This document shows, piece after piece, positions 1 to 5,870 of a stretch of 9,067 nt of DNA. The translations under genes were made by a program, and so were the position numbers. Source of the stretch: Ghiorsea sp. Lineage in GTDB: Bacteria; Pseudomonadota; Zetaproteobacteria; Mariprofundales; Mariprofundaceae. Within the stretch, counting starts at the first letter, position 1, and every line of letters begins with the position of its first letter. Under the pieces are notes generated by a model. That model was not told where the DNA came from. It searched no databases and saw only the letters and a program-made list of their open reading frames with translations. The stretch lies in the NCBI GenBank assembly GCA_027019685.1, contig JALUWH010000210.1:1-9067 (forward strand), given 5' to 3'.

Positions 1-579
1 TTGCTTACCCAAGCTGGTTGGACAAAAAAAGAAGGACAAACAATGGTCAGCAAAAATGGCAAAGCTTTGTCATTTACCATACTGACCAACAACGGCAACA
101 AAAAACGTGCCGATACTGCAACCATTATTCAACAACGCTTAAAAAGCATTGGTATTCAGGTCAATATTCGTTTGGTGGAATGGTCGGCATTTATTGAGAA
201 TTTCATCAATAAGCGTGATTTTGATGCCGTGATTCTTGGCTGGTCACTCTCTCCAGACCCAGACCAATTCAATATCTGGCATTCCAGCCAAACAGGCGAG
301 CGACAATTCAACTTTTTAAGCTACAGCAACCCCAAAGTTGATAAAGCTTTAGAACAAGCCCGATTGACCTTTGATTTGGATAAACAAAAGCAGTGGTATG
401 ACATCATGCAACAAGAAATCCACCAAGATGTACCTGTAGTATTCTTATATGCAGGTTATTCATTACCTGCAATCCATAAACGCATCAAGGGCATAGAAGT
501 TGCCCCTGCAGGCATTGGGCACAACAGTGAGTTTTGGTATATTCCCAAAGCTTTACAAAAAACGAGCATCACTCCTTAA
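1..579 (+). CDS. ABC transporter peptide-binding protein, C-terminal part (partial at window start)
   Basis: The first 192 codons in frame 1 are the C-terminal lobe of a periplasmic solute-binding protein of the DppA/OppA type (SBP family 5), which delivers peptides or similar solutes to an inner-membrane ABC importer. The opening residues LTQAGWTKK match the 'LLaeAGW' element that recurs in the second half of this family. They are followed by the usual segments: 'IIQQRLKSIGIQVNIR', then 'DFDAVILGWSLSPDPD', then 'YDIMQQEIHQDVPVVFLY', and a closing 'FWYIPK'. The true start lies upstream of the window, so a signal peptide cannot be assessed. Its stop TAA shares one base with the xseA ATG, which suggests translational coupling. 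The specific substrate cannot be told from this fragment. Confidence 0.9.
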   Translation: MLTQAGWTKKEGQTMVSKNGKALSFTILTNNGNKKRADTATIIQQRLKSIGIQVNIRLVEWSAFIENFINKRDFDAVILGWSLSPDPDQFNIWHSSQTGERQFNFLSYSNPKVDKALEQARLTFDLDKQKQWYDIMQQEIHQDVPVVFLYAGYSLPAIHKRIKGIEVAPAGIGHNSEFWYIPKALQKTSITP

Positions 580-1925
580 TGAGCACTCCTTTAGTCAATG
601 CACTCACCGTAACCGAGCTCACCGCTAGAATTAAACAAGTCTTGGAGCAAGGCTTTTCTCGTATTGAAGTCACAGGTGAAATATCACGATTGACTAAACC
701 TTCTTCAGGTCACTTATATTTTACAATTAAAGATAGTCACGCTGCTATTTCCGCTGTGGTCTGGCGCAATGCAGCCACCCGTTTAAAAACACGCCCCAAA
801 GATGGGCAAGCTTATGTATTTACAGGGCATTTAAGTGTGTACGAACCACGCGGAACTTACCAGTTGGTAGTCACAGGTATCGCGTCTGCGGGTGCAGGTC
901 GTTTGGCTGAAGAGTTTGAGCGTCGCAAAGCCTTGTTTGCTGAACGTGGCTGGTTTGATACAGACTCAAAAAAAGCTGTTCCAACATTCCCCAAACATAT
1001 CGGTATTGTCACCTCGCAAACGGCTGCAGCTTTTGAAGATGTAAAAAAAGTACTTCATACCCGACCAGCTTGGCTAAACATCACCTTATCACCTGCCGTA
1101 GTTCAAGGAGAAAGTGCCCCGCAAAGTATTGCTCATGCCATAGAAAAACTACATAAATTAACTGATAGACCTGATGTTTTATTACTAGTGCGCGGCGGCG
1201 GAAGCATGGAAGATTTGTGGTGTTTCAATGATGAACGCGTAGTGCAAGCCATTATGGATGCAGAGATACCTATCATTTCAGGCATTGGGCATGAAATTGA
1301 CACCACACTTGCAGACCTTGCAGCCGATATTCGCGCAGCGACACCATCCAATGCTGCTGAAATTGTTTGCCCAGCTAAGGAAACTTTGCGCCCGCAAGTC
1401 CAACGTGCGCAACATCGCCTACAACAAGCCATCAACAGCTATAAAGATGGCAAACATTGGACATTAGAGCGTTACACCAACCAACTACACAACGCATACC
1501 GTCAAGGTTTACAACAGAAGCACAATCAAATACGCCAACTGTACGTACGATTGCATCAACATGAACCCAACCAAGCCCTGCGCAATCAAACCCAGCAATT
1601 TTACACCATGAAACAACGCTTGTTTGCTTCAGCACAACGTATAGCACCACAACGTAAGCAACATCTAGCAGAGCAGCAGCACTTATTACGCTTAGCATAC
1701 AAAAATACCGAACAAAAACACCGTCAACAATGGCAAAAACGGCATGAACAACTACTTGCCATGAACCCCAAACATGTACTTAAACGTGGTTATGCCATCA
1801 CCACAGATGAGCATGGCAGCATCATCACATCCGCAAAAAAACTTCAAGCAGGTGAAAGTATATCACTGCACTACCATGATGGTGTCGTAAAAAGCACAAT
1901 CAACAAGATTACGAGGTCAACATGA
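579..1925 (+). CDS. xseA: Exodeoxyribonuclease VII large subunit
   Basis: This is the large subunit of ExoVII, which with the small subunit XseB degrades single-stranded DNA into acid-soluble oligonucleotides in both directions; it acts in the cytoplasm in repair and recombination. The 448-aa length is close to that of E. coli XseA. An N-terminal OB-fold (about residues 8-103, with GEIS at 33-36) precedes the catalytic domain. That domain has the RGGGSMEDLW...NDE block at 205-219 and the GHEIDTTLADLAAD...ATPSNAAE block at 238-261. A long Gln/Arg-rich helical region (about 265-395) follows, then the family's closing VLKRGYAI (400-407). ATG 579 is chosen over an in-frame ATG at 534 because family homology begins there and it forms a TAATG junction with the upstream gene. 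xseB is not in the window. Confidence 0.97.
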   Translation: MSTPLVNALTVTELTARIKQVLEQGFSRIEVTGEISRLTKPSSGHLYFTIKDSHAAISAVVWRNAATRLKTRPKDGQAYVFTGHLSVYEPRGTYQLVVTGIASAGAGRLAEEFERRKALFAERGWFDTDSKKAVPTFPKHIGIVTSQTAAAFEDVKKVLHTRPAWLNITLSPAVVQGESAPQSIAHAIEKLHKLTDRPDVLLLVRGGGSMEDLWCFNDERVVQAIMDAEIPIISGIGHEIDTTLADLAADIRAATPSNAAEIVCPAKETLRPQVQRAQHRLQQAINSYKDGKHWTLERYTNQLHNAYRQGLQQKHNQIRQLYVRLHQHEPNQALRNQTQQFYTMKQRLFASAQRIAPQRKQHLAEQQHLLRLAYKNTEQKHRQQWQKRHEQLLAMNPKHVLKRGYAITTDEHGSIITSAKKLQAGESISLHYHDGVVKSTINKITRST

Positions 1926-2782
1926 ACTTTTTTATGATTATACTTCTATTACTGGTGACCATACCAGCTTGGGCTACAACTTACCAAGCTGAACAAGGTG
2001 ATGTATTACGCGTCCCTGCACCCATTCAAGGAAACAACTTACATGTACAAGCTTTTAATAAAAGCTGGCCTATTTACAAAAAAGATGGTCAATATATTGC
2101 ATGGATTGGCATACACCTCAAAACCAAACCTGCGACCTATCATATCCAATGGACATCAGGAAACGCTGCTTCAGTAAGCCAAGCTTTGGATAAAGTAGAA
2201 GTGCAAAAAGGCAAGTTTAGAATTTCACATATCACGGTTGAAAAGAAAATGTCTTCATTTGACAAAAAAGCCATTCAACGCATACGCGCTGATCAAGCAG
2301 CTATTAAAAAGGCATACAAAACACCTGTAAATATTCATAATAGCTGGCCAGCAATGACTTGGCCTGTAAAAGGTATTATTTCTACACCATTTGCAGCCCA
2401 ACGTTATGTCAACGGTAATGCCCGCTCTCCACACTCAGGTTTAGATATTGCAGCTCCCACAGGCACACCTGTAAAAGCACCGCTTGCAGGTAAAGTCTTG
2501 CTTGTTGCCAACATGTTTTTAAATGGAACTTTAGTTGCTATTGGTCATGGCGATGGCATCACAACAGTTTATGCCCATCTCAACAAAGCCTTGGTCAAAC
2601 CTGGTGATACTTTACAACAAGGCGATATTTTCGCTGAAGTCGGCAGCACAGGGCGCTCCACAGGGCCACATTTGCATTGGGGCGTACACTTTGAAGGAGC
2701 CAAAGTTAATCCCAAAAACATGTTAATTTCAAACAATATTCTCCAGCAAGAAAACAGAACACCTCCATTAAACCTTGATTGA
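1922..2782 (+). CDS. Secreted M23-family metallopeptidase (LytM/lysostaphin type)
   Basis: This is a 286-aa periplasmic zinc endopeptidase predicted to cut peptidoglycan cross-links. A signal peptide is evident: hydrophobic residues 3-16 with likely cleavage after AWA (16-18). Residues about 20-80 form a beta-rich N-terminal domain, followed by a basic linker. The catalytic domain spans about 146-268. All expected residues are present: H171 and D175 in HSGLD, H219 in YAHL, and H250/H252 in HLHWG, so it should be an active enzyme rather than a degenerate EnvC/NlpD-type activator. The start ATG overlaps the xseA stop (ATGA), indicating coupled translation. The pairing with xseA is probably operonic convenience rather than shared function. 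Its specific peptidoglycan target is not inferable. Confidence 0.93.
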   Translation: MNFFMIILLLLVTIPAWATTYQAEQGDVLRVPAPIQGNNLHVQAFNKSWPIYKKDGQYIAWIGIHLKTKPATYHIQWTSGNAASVSQALDKVEVQKGKFRISHITVEKKMSSFDKKAIQRIRADQAAIKKAYKTPVNIHNSWPAMTWPVKGIISTPFAAQRYVNGNARSPHSGLDIAAPTGTPVKAPLAGKVLLVANMFLNGTLVAIGHGDGITTVYAHLNKALVKPGDTLQQGDIFAEVGSTGRSTGPHLHWGVHFEGAKVNPKNMLISNNILQQENRTPPLNLD

Positions 2783-2803
2783 TAAACAAGCATAGACTAA
2801 ACT
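2775..2803 (+). promoter_or_regulatory. Possible sigma70 promoter for the receiver-SPOR pair
   Basis: TTGATT (2775-2780) and TAAACT (2798-2803) are separated by 17 bp; each matches the consensus hexamer at 4 of 6 positions. Initiation near 2810 would give a leader of about 32 nt before the receiver gene. The -35 lies inside the last codons of the peptidase gene. This is a pattern match by eye only. Confidence 0.3.
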
Positions 2804-2841
2804 TACTGCGTAAGAATTATGCAAAGAGGCTTTGGTAATCT

Positions 2842-3237
2842 ATGAGTAAAGAATTAAAGTTTTTGGTGATTGATGATGATGATACTGTACAAAGCATTGT
2901 TTCGGCTTTCATCAACCGCTATTTGGAAGAAAAGAATTTAACTGGCACAATCAAACGTGTGACTGATCCTGTACAAGGGTTATTTATACTCAACACACAC
3001 GGCAATGAGTATGATGCTATCCTTTTGGATGTTCGACTACCCAAACTAACAGGTGATGAAATTTACAATAGTCTTATTTCATTAGAACAAGATTTCGTCA
3101 AACGTATCATGTTTGTCACAGGTTATGCCAATGACTTACTTGCTCGTTTCCCAGGTTTAGAGCTGAATATTTTAAACAAACCTTTTCGCTACCAAGATTT
3201 ATCAGCACGTATTGATGAGCTGCTTAAATTAGACTAA
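2842..3237 (+). CDS. Stand-alone response regulator receiver domain protein
   Basis: This is a 131-aa protein consisting of one CheY-like receiver domain with no output domain. Visible hallmarks are the acidic pocket IDDDD (D11-D13), the phospho-acceptor D63 in LLDVRLP, the switch threonine T93 in FVTGYA, and the conserved lysine K113 in NKPF. It should accept a phosphoryl group from a histidine kinase, but no kinase is encoded in the window. Such single-domain regulators usually act by protein contact or as phosphorelay intermediates. Its TAA stop is followed directly, in the same reading frame, by the GTG start of the SPOR gene, so the two are almost certainly co-translated and may be functionally linked. 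The partner and output are unknown. Confidence 0.92.
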   Translation: MSKELKFLVIDDDDTVQSIVSAFINRYLEEKNLTGTIKRVTDPVQGLFILNTHGNEYDAILLDVRLPKLTGDEIYNSLISLEQDFVKRIMFVTGYANDLLARFPGLELNILNKPFRYQDLSARIDELLKLD

Positions 3238-3756
3238 GTGCCATCTGACACACACAAAAAATTACTTACCAGTACTTCTGAGCTCAAGCTTTCTATTGTT
3301 TTCGCAATCATTGCGACAATCATTGTGTGCGCGGCTGCTACTTGGAGCATCTTTTTCTCAAAGCCTATAAAACCTAGCCCTCCCATTACACTCAATAACC
3401 AAAGTGTATCCATCACTGAAAAACCCAAAGGCTTGCAGCAGTCTGCCACGCATACATCACGCACACAAAACACAAAAGTGTCACACAACAACAAAATAGT
3501 TGTACCTAGTCATAACAAAGTTCTTATCGGTAAGGGTAATTTTTTTGTGCAAGTAGGAGCCTTTAAAGAAGTTGTACGCGCCAGAACAACCTATGAAAAA
3601 ATGCGTAAAACATATAAACGTGCGCAAATCATGCCTAAATCAGGTTATTATGCCATATGGGTCGGCCCTGTTCGCAGTAAAAGAGAGGCTGAAACCCTAC
3701 AAAAACAAATTTTAAAACGTTATAACATCAAAGGTTTCATCACTTCTGAAAAGTAA
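3238..3756 (+). CDS. Single-pass membrane protein with C-terminal SPOR domain
   Basis: The 172-aa protein has a short basic cytoplasmic N-terminus, one membrane segment (about residues 18-40), a low-complexity Ser/Thr/Lys/Pro-rich periplasmic linker (42-98), and a SPOR domain from about 101 to 172 (FFVQVGAFK at 102-110, then YYAIWVGPVRSK). SPOR domains bind glycan strands lacking stem peptides, often at division sites. The layout resembles FtsN or DedD in miniature, but short membrane SPOR proteins are diverse and I would not call it FtsN. The start is GTG immediately after the receiver gene stop; no Shine-Dalgarno is visible and no better in-frame start precedes the membrane segment, so termination-reinitiation is the likely mode. 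The stop is 11 bp from the 3' end of the convergent 4.5S RNA gene. Confidence 0.85.
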   Translation: MPSDTHKKLLTSTSELKLSIVFAIIATIIVCAAATWSIFFSKPIKPSPPITLNNQSVSITEKPKGLQQSATHTSRTQNTKVSHNNKIVVPSHNKVLIGKGNFFVQVGAFKEVVRARTTYEKMRKTYKRAQIMPKSGYYAIWVGPVRSKREAETLQKQILKRYNIKGFITSEK

Positions 3757-3767
3757 GAAATAAAGGA

Positions 3768-3880
3768 TGCCACCTGAGCTGGACTGATTCGCAACGCGAC
3801 AATACTTCGCTGCCGCTGCTTCCTTCCGGACCTGACGGGGTTCACAAAGATTATCCGTGCGAGGCCCAACCCAGATGACA
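3768..3880 (-). ncRNA. ffs: 4.5S RNA, bacterial small signal recognition particle RNA
   Basis: Read on the - strand, 3836-3815 gives the nearly invariant SRP apical domain: CAGGTCCGGAAGGAAGCAGC with its GGAA tetraloop, where Ffh and FtsY dock. The flanks fold back on each other: 3865-3874 pairs with 3774-3783 over 10 continuous pairs including G-U. The helix extends outward to 3880/3768, and a further 5-bp block (TCGCA/TGCGA) lies inside it. This gives an RNA of about 113 nt, close to the 114 nt of E. coli 4.5S RNA; ends are set by pairing and may be off by a few bases. The 3' side of the terminal helix runs into T-rich - strand sequence (CCTTTATTTCTT), which could terminate it. It lies downstream of tRNA-Ser on the same strand and converges on the SPOR gene. 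Confidence 0.95.
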
Positions 3881-3887
3881 ACTGGTG

Positions 3888-3920
3888 TCATTGCTAGTAA
3901 TAACTATCGCTTAGCAATGA
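3888..3920. repeat. 9-bp perfect inverted repeat upstream of the 4.5S RNA gene
   Basis: TCATTGCTA (3888-3896) and TAGCAATGA (3912-3920) are exact reverse complements separated by 15 bp. They sit in the 78-bp spacer between tRNA-Ser and the 4.5S gene, where the 4.5S promoter should be; a - strand TATTAC (3897-3902) lies inside the spacer as a candidate -10. No T-run follows on the - strand, so a rho-independent terminator for the tRNA is not supported. It could be an operator, a processing hairpin or chance. Confidence 0.55.
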
Positions 3921-3958
3921 AAACTGGTTTATCATTCATTTAAAACTACACTAATCTA

Positions 3959-4046
3959 TGGCGGAGAGAGAGGGATTCGAACCCTCGGTACATTGCTGTA
4001 CACACGCTTTCCAAGCGTGCTCATTCGGCCACTCTGACATCTCTCC
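3959..4046 (-). tRNA. tRNA-Ser, anticodon GGA
   Basis: The - strand folds as a class II tRNA of 88 nt including an encoded CCA (3961-3959) and discriminator G (3962). The 7-bp acceptor pairs GGAGAGA (4046-4040) with TCTCTCC (3969-3963). The anticodon arm is CACGC-TTGGAAA-GCGTG with anticodon GGA at 4012-4010, and reads UCC and UCU. The long variable arm GTACAGCAATGTAC is typical of serine tRNAs. The T arm is GAGGG-TTCGAAT-CCCTC. The gene precedes the 4.5S RNA gene on the same strand, 78 bp apart. Confidence 0.97.
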
Positions 4047-4074
4047 AATCAGTGCATCAATATAAGTTTGCGGC

Positions 4075-4102
4075 ACTGTAGCGTCTCTTAACATAGTATC
4101 AA
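4075..4102 (-). promoter_or_regulatory. Probable sigma70 promoter for tRNA-Ser
   Basis: On the - strand, TTGATA (4102-4097) is followed after 16 bp by TACAGT (4080-4075). Predicted initiation near 4068 would give a precursor leader of about 20-25 nt before the mature 5' end at 4046. The same promoter could also feed the 4.5S RNA by readthrough. Identified by eye. Confidence 0.4.
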
Positions 4103-4105
4103 GTT

Positions 4106-4135
4106 TTGAGATAAATCTGCGATAGAGTTAATACT
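4106..4135 (+). promoter_or_regulatory. Possible promoter for the adenylate cyclase gene
   Basis: TTGAGA (4106-4111) and AATACT (4130-4135) are spaced 18 bp apart and each matches the sigma70 hexamer at 4 or more positions. A transcript starting near 4142 would include the inverted repeat at 4158-4177 in its leader. It is divergent from, and immediately adjacent to, the tRNA-Ser promoter. Confidence 0.3.
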
Positions 4136-4157
4136 TTACTTTACTGATCATTATTGC

Positions 4158-4177
4158 ATAGGTTACTCATAACCTAT
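4158..4177 (+). promoter_or_regulatory. Perfect 8-bp inverted repeat just upstream of the cyclase RBS
   Basis: ATAGGTTA (4158-4165) and TAACCTAT (4170-4177) are exact reverse complements around the 4-nt loop CTCA. The ribosome-binding site GGAG (4180-4183) begins two bases after the repeat, and the cyclase ATG is at 4195. In DNA this is a 20-bp operator-like palindrome; in RNA it is a compact hairpin abutting the Shine-Dalgarno. Either reading suggests control of cyclase expression. No known regulator site is recognised. Confidence 0.6.
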
Positions 4178-4194
4178 TTGGAGAACACCATACC

Positions 4195-4851
4195 ATGCAA
4201 ACAGCTGATGCAAAAAATATTCCCTTTGCCTCCCTTTCAACATTTTTACCCAAAGAAACGGTTCAAATGTTACGGACCCATACTGGTGACTTACCGCAAG
4301 ACTTAGCCTTTGAAGAACAAATGACCATATTATTTAGTGATATGCGTGGTTTCACCGCGTTAAGCGAGCAATATAAACCTCGCGATGTTTACCAAACCAT
4401 TAATACTAGCCTTGCTCTACAAACCAAAATTATTCACGAGTTTGGTGGTAGTGTTAATAAATTCTTAGGTGATGGTGTATTGGCTTGCTTTTCTGGTGAA
4501 AACCGAAGTAACCGTGCTTTCAAATGCGTACAAAAGCTATTACTTGCCTTAGAAGAGCTGGATAAAAACCCTAGGTATTTACCGTGCCATGTTGGCTTTG
4601 GTTTAAATGATGGTCTCGTACTGTTTGGTTTAATGGGTGATAACACAAGGCGTGAGTTTACTGTGATTGGTGACACGGTTAACACTGCCGCACGTTTATG
4701 TGGTATCGCAGAGCCATTTAAAGCTTTGATGACAGAAAACTTTATTCGCAACATTACCGATGAAAGCATTAAAGAAGAGTATGCTTTTGTCGAAAAAGCT
4801 CTTTTTAAAGGAAAACGAGATGCGATTCGTGTATATGCCATCTGTGTTTAA
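4195..4851 (+). CDS. Class III adenylate cyclase, minimal catalytic-domain protein
   Basis: A 218-aa soluble protein that is little more than a class III nucleotidyl cyclase domain (about residues 42-180), predicted to make cAMP from ATP. The metal-binding aspartates are D49 in FSDMRGFT and D93 in FLGDGV. Adenine selectivity is indicated by K89 (NKFLGD) and T156 (FTVIGDTVN), the Lys/Thr pair seen in bacterial adenylate cyclases rather than the Glu/Cys of guanylate cyclases. Transition-state residues N163 and R167 (DTVNTAAR) are present, so it should be active as a homodimer. Before the domain is only a short FLPKETVQML-type linker, which in larger relatives connects to a sensor domain; here no sensor, HAMP or membrane segment is present. 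It has a good RBS (GGAG, 11 nt upstream) preceded by a palindrome. A YihY-family gene follows after 5 bp. Confidence 0.93.
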   Translation: MQTADAKNIPFASLSTFLPKETVQMLRTHTGDLPQDLAFEEQMTILFSDMRGFTALSEQYKPRDVYQTINTSLALQTKIIHEFGGSVNKFLGDGVLACFSGENRSNRAFKCVQKLLLALEELDKNPRYLPCHVGFGLNDGLVLFGLMGDNTRREFTVIGDTVNTAARLCGIAEPFKALMTENFIRNITDESIKEEYAFVEKALFKGKRDAIRVYAICV

Positions 4852-4856
4852 CAACT

Positions 4857-5687
4857 ATGTATAGAGACCTACGATGTTATTCACATATTTTAGTGCGCAG
4901 CTATCAACATTTTTCACGCACACAAAGTATGCAATTTGCGGCTTCATTAAGTTATTCAACCCTGCTGTCTATTGTCCCTTTAACTGTGTTCTTGGTTTAC
5001 CTTTCCTTACAAATAGAAATGTTCTCAGACTTATTTGTACAAGCTAAAGAGCAAGTTTTTACCCAATTATTACCCACAAGCCAAGCATCCATTGAAGCAT
5101 ATTTAACAAACGCATCACAAAACATCACATCTTTTTCATATTTTTCTCTATTTATCATTTTCCTGTCTGTTTTATGGTTATCGCTGGGTATAGAAAAAGC
5201 CTTTAACCATATTTGGCAAGTGAAAACACCCCGTCACCTTCTTCTACGTTTGCCTGCACATGCCATTCTTTGGTTTTTTGCACCTTTCTTTATCATTATA
5301 TCTATAATGGTTAGCACTTGGCTCACATCATTACCCTACTTGAGTAGTATCCACCACCAGGTTCCAATATTTTCTTATCTTACGCCTTGGGCAACTGCAT
5401 CCCTTGCTTTATTCTTATTATACTTCTTTGTGCCAAACATCCAAGTGCGCGCTAAAGGCTCTTTTATTTCATCCCTATTCGTCGCAACACTTTTTGAACT
5501 AAGCAAGTGGCTATTTTCCTTATATATCACAAAAATAGCCATGTATGAAAAAATATATGGCGTACTAGCAGCCCTCCCCATTTTCATGCTTTGGTTATAT
5601 ATCACATGGCTTATCGTACTTTGGGGTGTTTCACTCAATGTTACACTACAAACAACAATTCAACCCGAACGAGGTCAAACTGAATAA
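4857..5687 (+). CDS. YihY/BrkB-family inner membrane protein
   Basis: A 276-aa polytopic membrane protein with about six hydrophobic segments (near residues 34-52, 93-112, 136-158, 177-193, 203-224 and 234-262). Family signatures are the N-terminal AASLSYSTLLSIVPL (28-42), the GIEKAFNHIWQV block (111-122), the VPN...RAKGSF block (192-203), and the C-terminal YGVLAALPIFMLWLYITWLIVLWG stretch from 234. The family has been annotated as 'ribonuclease BN' and as serum-resistance factor BrkB; the RNase assignment is a known misattribution, and a transport or envelope role is more likely but unproven. The ATG is 5 bp after the cyclase stop and lacks a clear Shine-Dalgarno, suggesting translational coupling. 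A 167-bp palindromic element begins 7 bp after its stop. Confidence 0.9.
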   Translation: MYRDLRCYSHILVRSYQHFSRTQSMQFAASLSYSTLLSIVPLTVFLVYLSLQIEMFSDLFVQAKEQVFTQLLPTSQASIEAYLTNASQNITSFSYFSLFIIFLSVLWLSLGIEKAFNHIWQVKTPRHLLLRLPAHAILWFFAPFFIIISIMVSTWLTSLPYLSSIHHQVPIFSYLTPWATASLALFLLYFFVPNIQVRAKGSFISSLFVATLFELSKWLFSLYITKIAMYEKIYGVLAALPIFMLWLYITWLIVLWGVSLNVTLQTTIQPERGQTE

Positions 5688-5693
5688 TCTTCG

Positions 5694-5860
5694 CTAAGAG
5701 TCTGTCAGGCTTAAACGATTGTAGCGAAAATGCATGAGATTATGCTGGTTTTCAAATGGGTTTGAGGCGAATAGCATCGCTATTTAACGAAAATCCAGAT
5801 GAAAACCGACCAATATTCATGCGTTTGCAGCCAGTTGCTTTAAGTCTGGCAGACTCTTAG
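5694..5860. mobile_element. MITE-like 167-bp full-length imperfect palindrome
   Basis: The ends CTAAGAGTCTGTCAGGCTTA (left, from 5694) and the reverse complement of the right end (5860 backwards) agree at 20 of 22 terminal bases. Aligning the two 82-nt arms without gaps gives about 54 matches by hand count, plus several G-T wobbles. The 3-nt centre (5776-5778, between AATAGC and GCTATT) falls exactly at the midpoint, so the whole element is one long hairpin. The termini can be read as TA-AGAGTCTG...CAGACTCT-TA, i.e. a TA target duplication as made by IS630/Tc1-mariner transposases, but flanking-site proof is lacking. It has no open reading frame, so it would be non-autonomous. It fills nearly all of the yihY-rlmL gap, and as RNA could also attenuate readthrough. 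Confidence 0.72.
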
Positions 5861-5870
5861 AGTGCGAAGC

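Noticed and set aside
534..578. In-frame upstream ATG (534) as the xseA start
   Set aside because: It would extend deep into the preceding gene and adds 15 residues with no XseA similarity; ATG 579 gives the family N-terminus and a TAATG junction.
2802..2814. CTTAC-TGC-GTAAG inverted repeat before the receiver gene
   Set aside because: Five-base arms with a 3-nt loop occur often by chance in AT-rich DNA, and no T-run or other context supports a function.
4195..4851. Guanylate cyclase activity
   Set aside because: The substrate-selecting positions are Lys and Thr, the adenylate pattern, not Glu and Cys/Ser.
4857..5687. Ribonuclease BN (rbn)
   Set aside because: This old name for YihY-family proteins is a misattribution; RNase BN/Z is an unrelated metallo-beta-lactamase enzyme, and this protein is an integral membrane protein.
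5694..5860. Simple rho-independent terminator after the yihY gene
   Set aside because: At 167 bp with matching termini and no T-run after a GC-rich stem, it is far larger and differently built than an intrinsic terminator, although it could attenuate transcription.
5862..5870. GTG at 5862 as the start of the RlmL-type gene
   Set aside because: It adds only three residues, leaves no room for an RBS outside the palindrome, and ATG 5871 directly precedes the conserved region.
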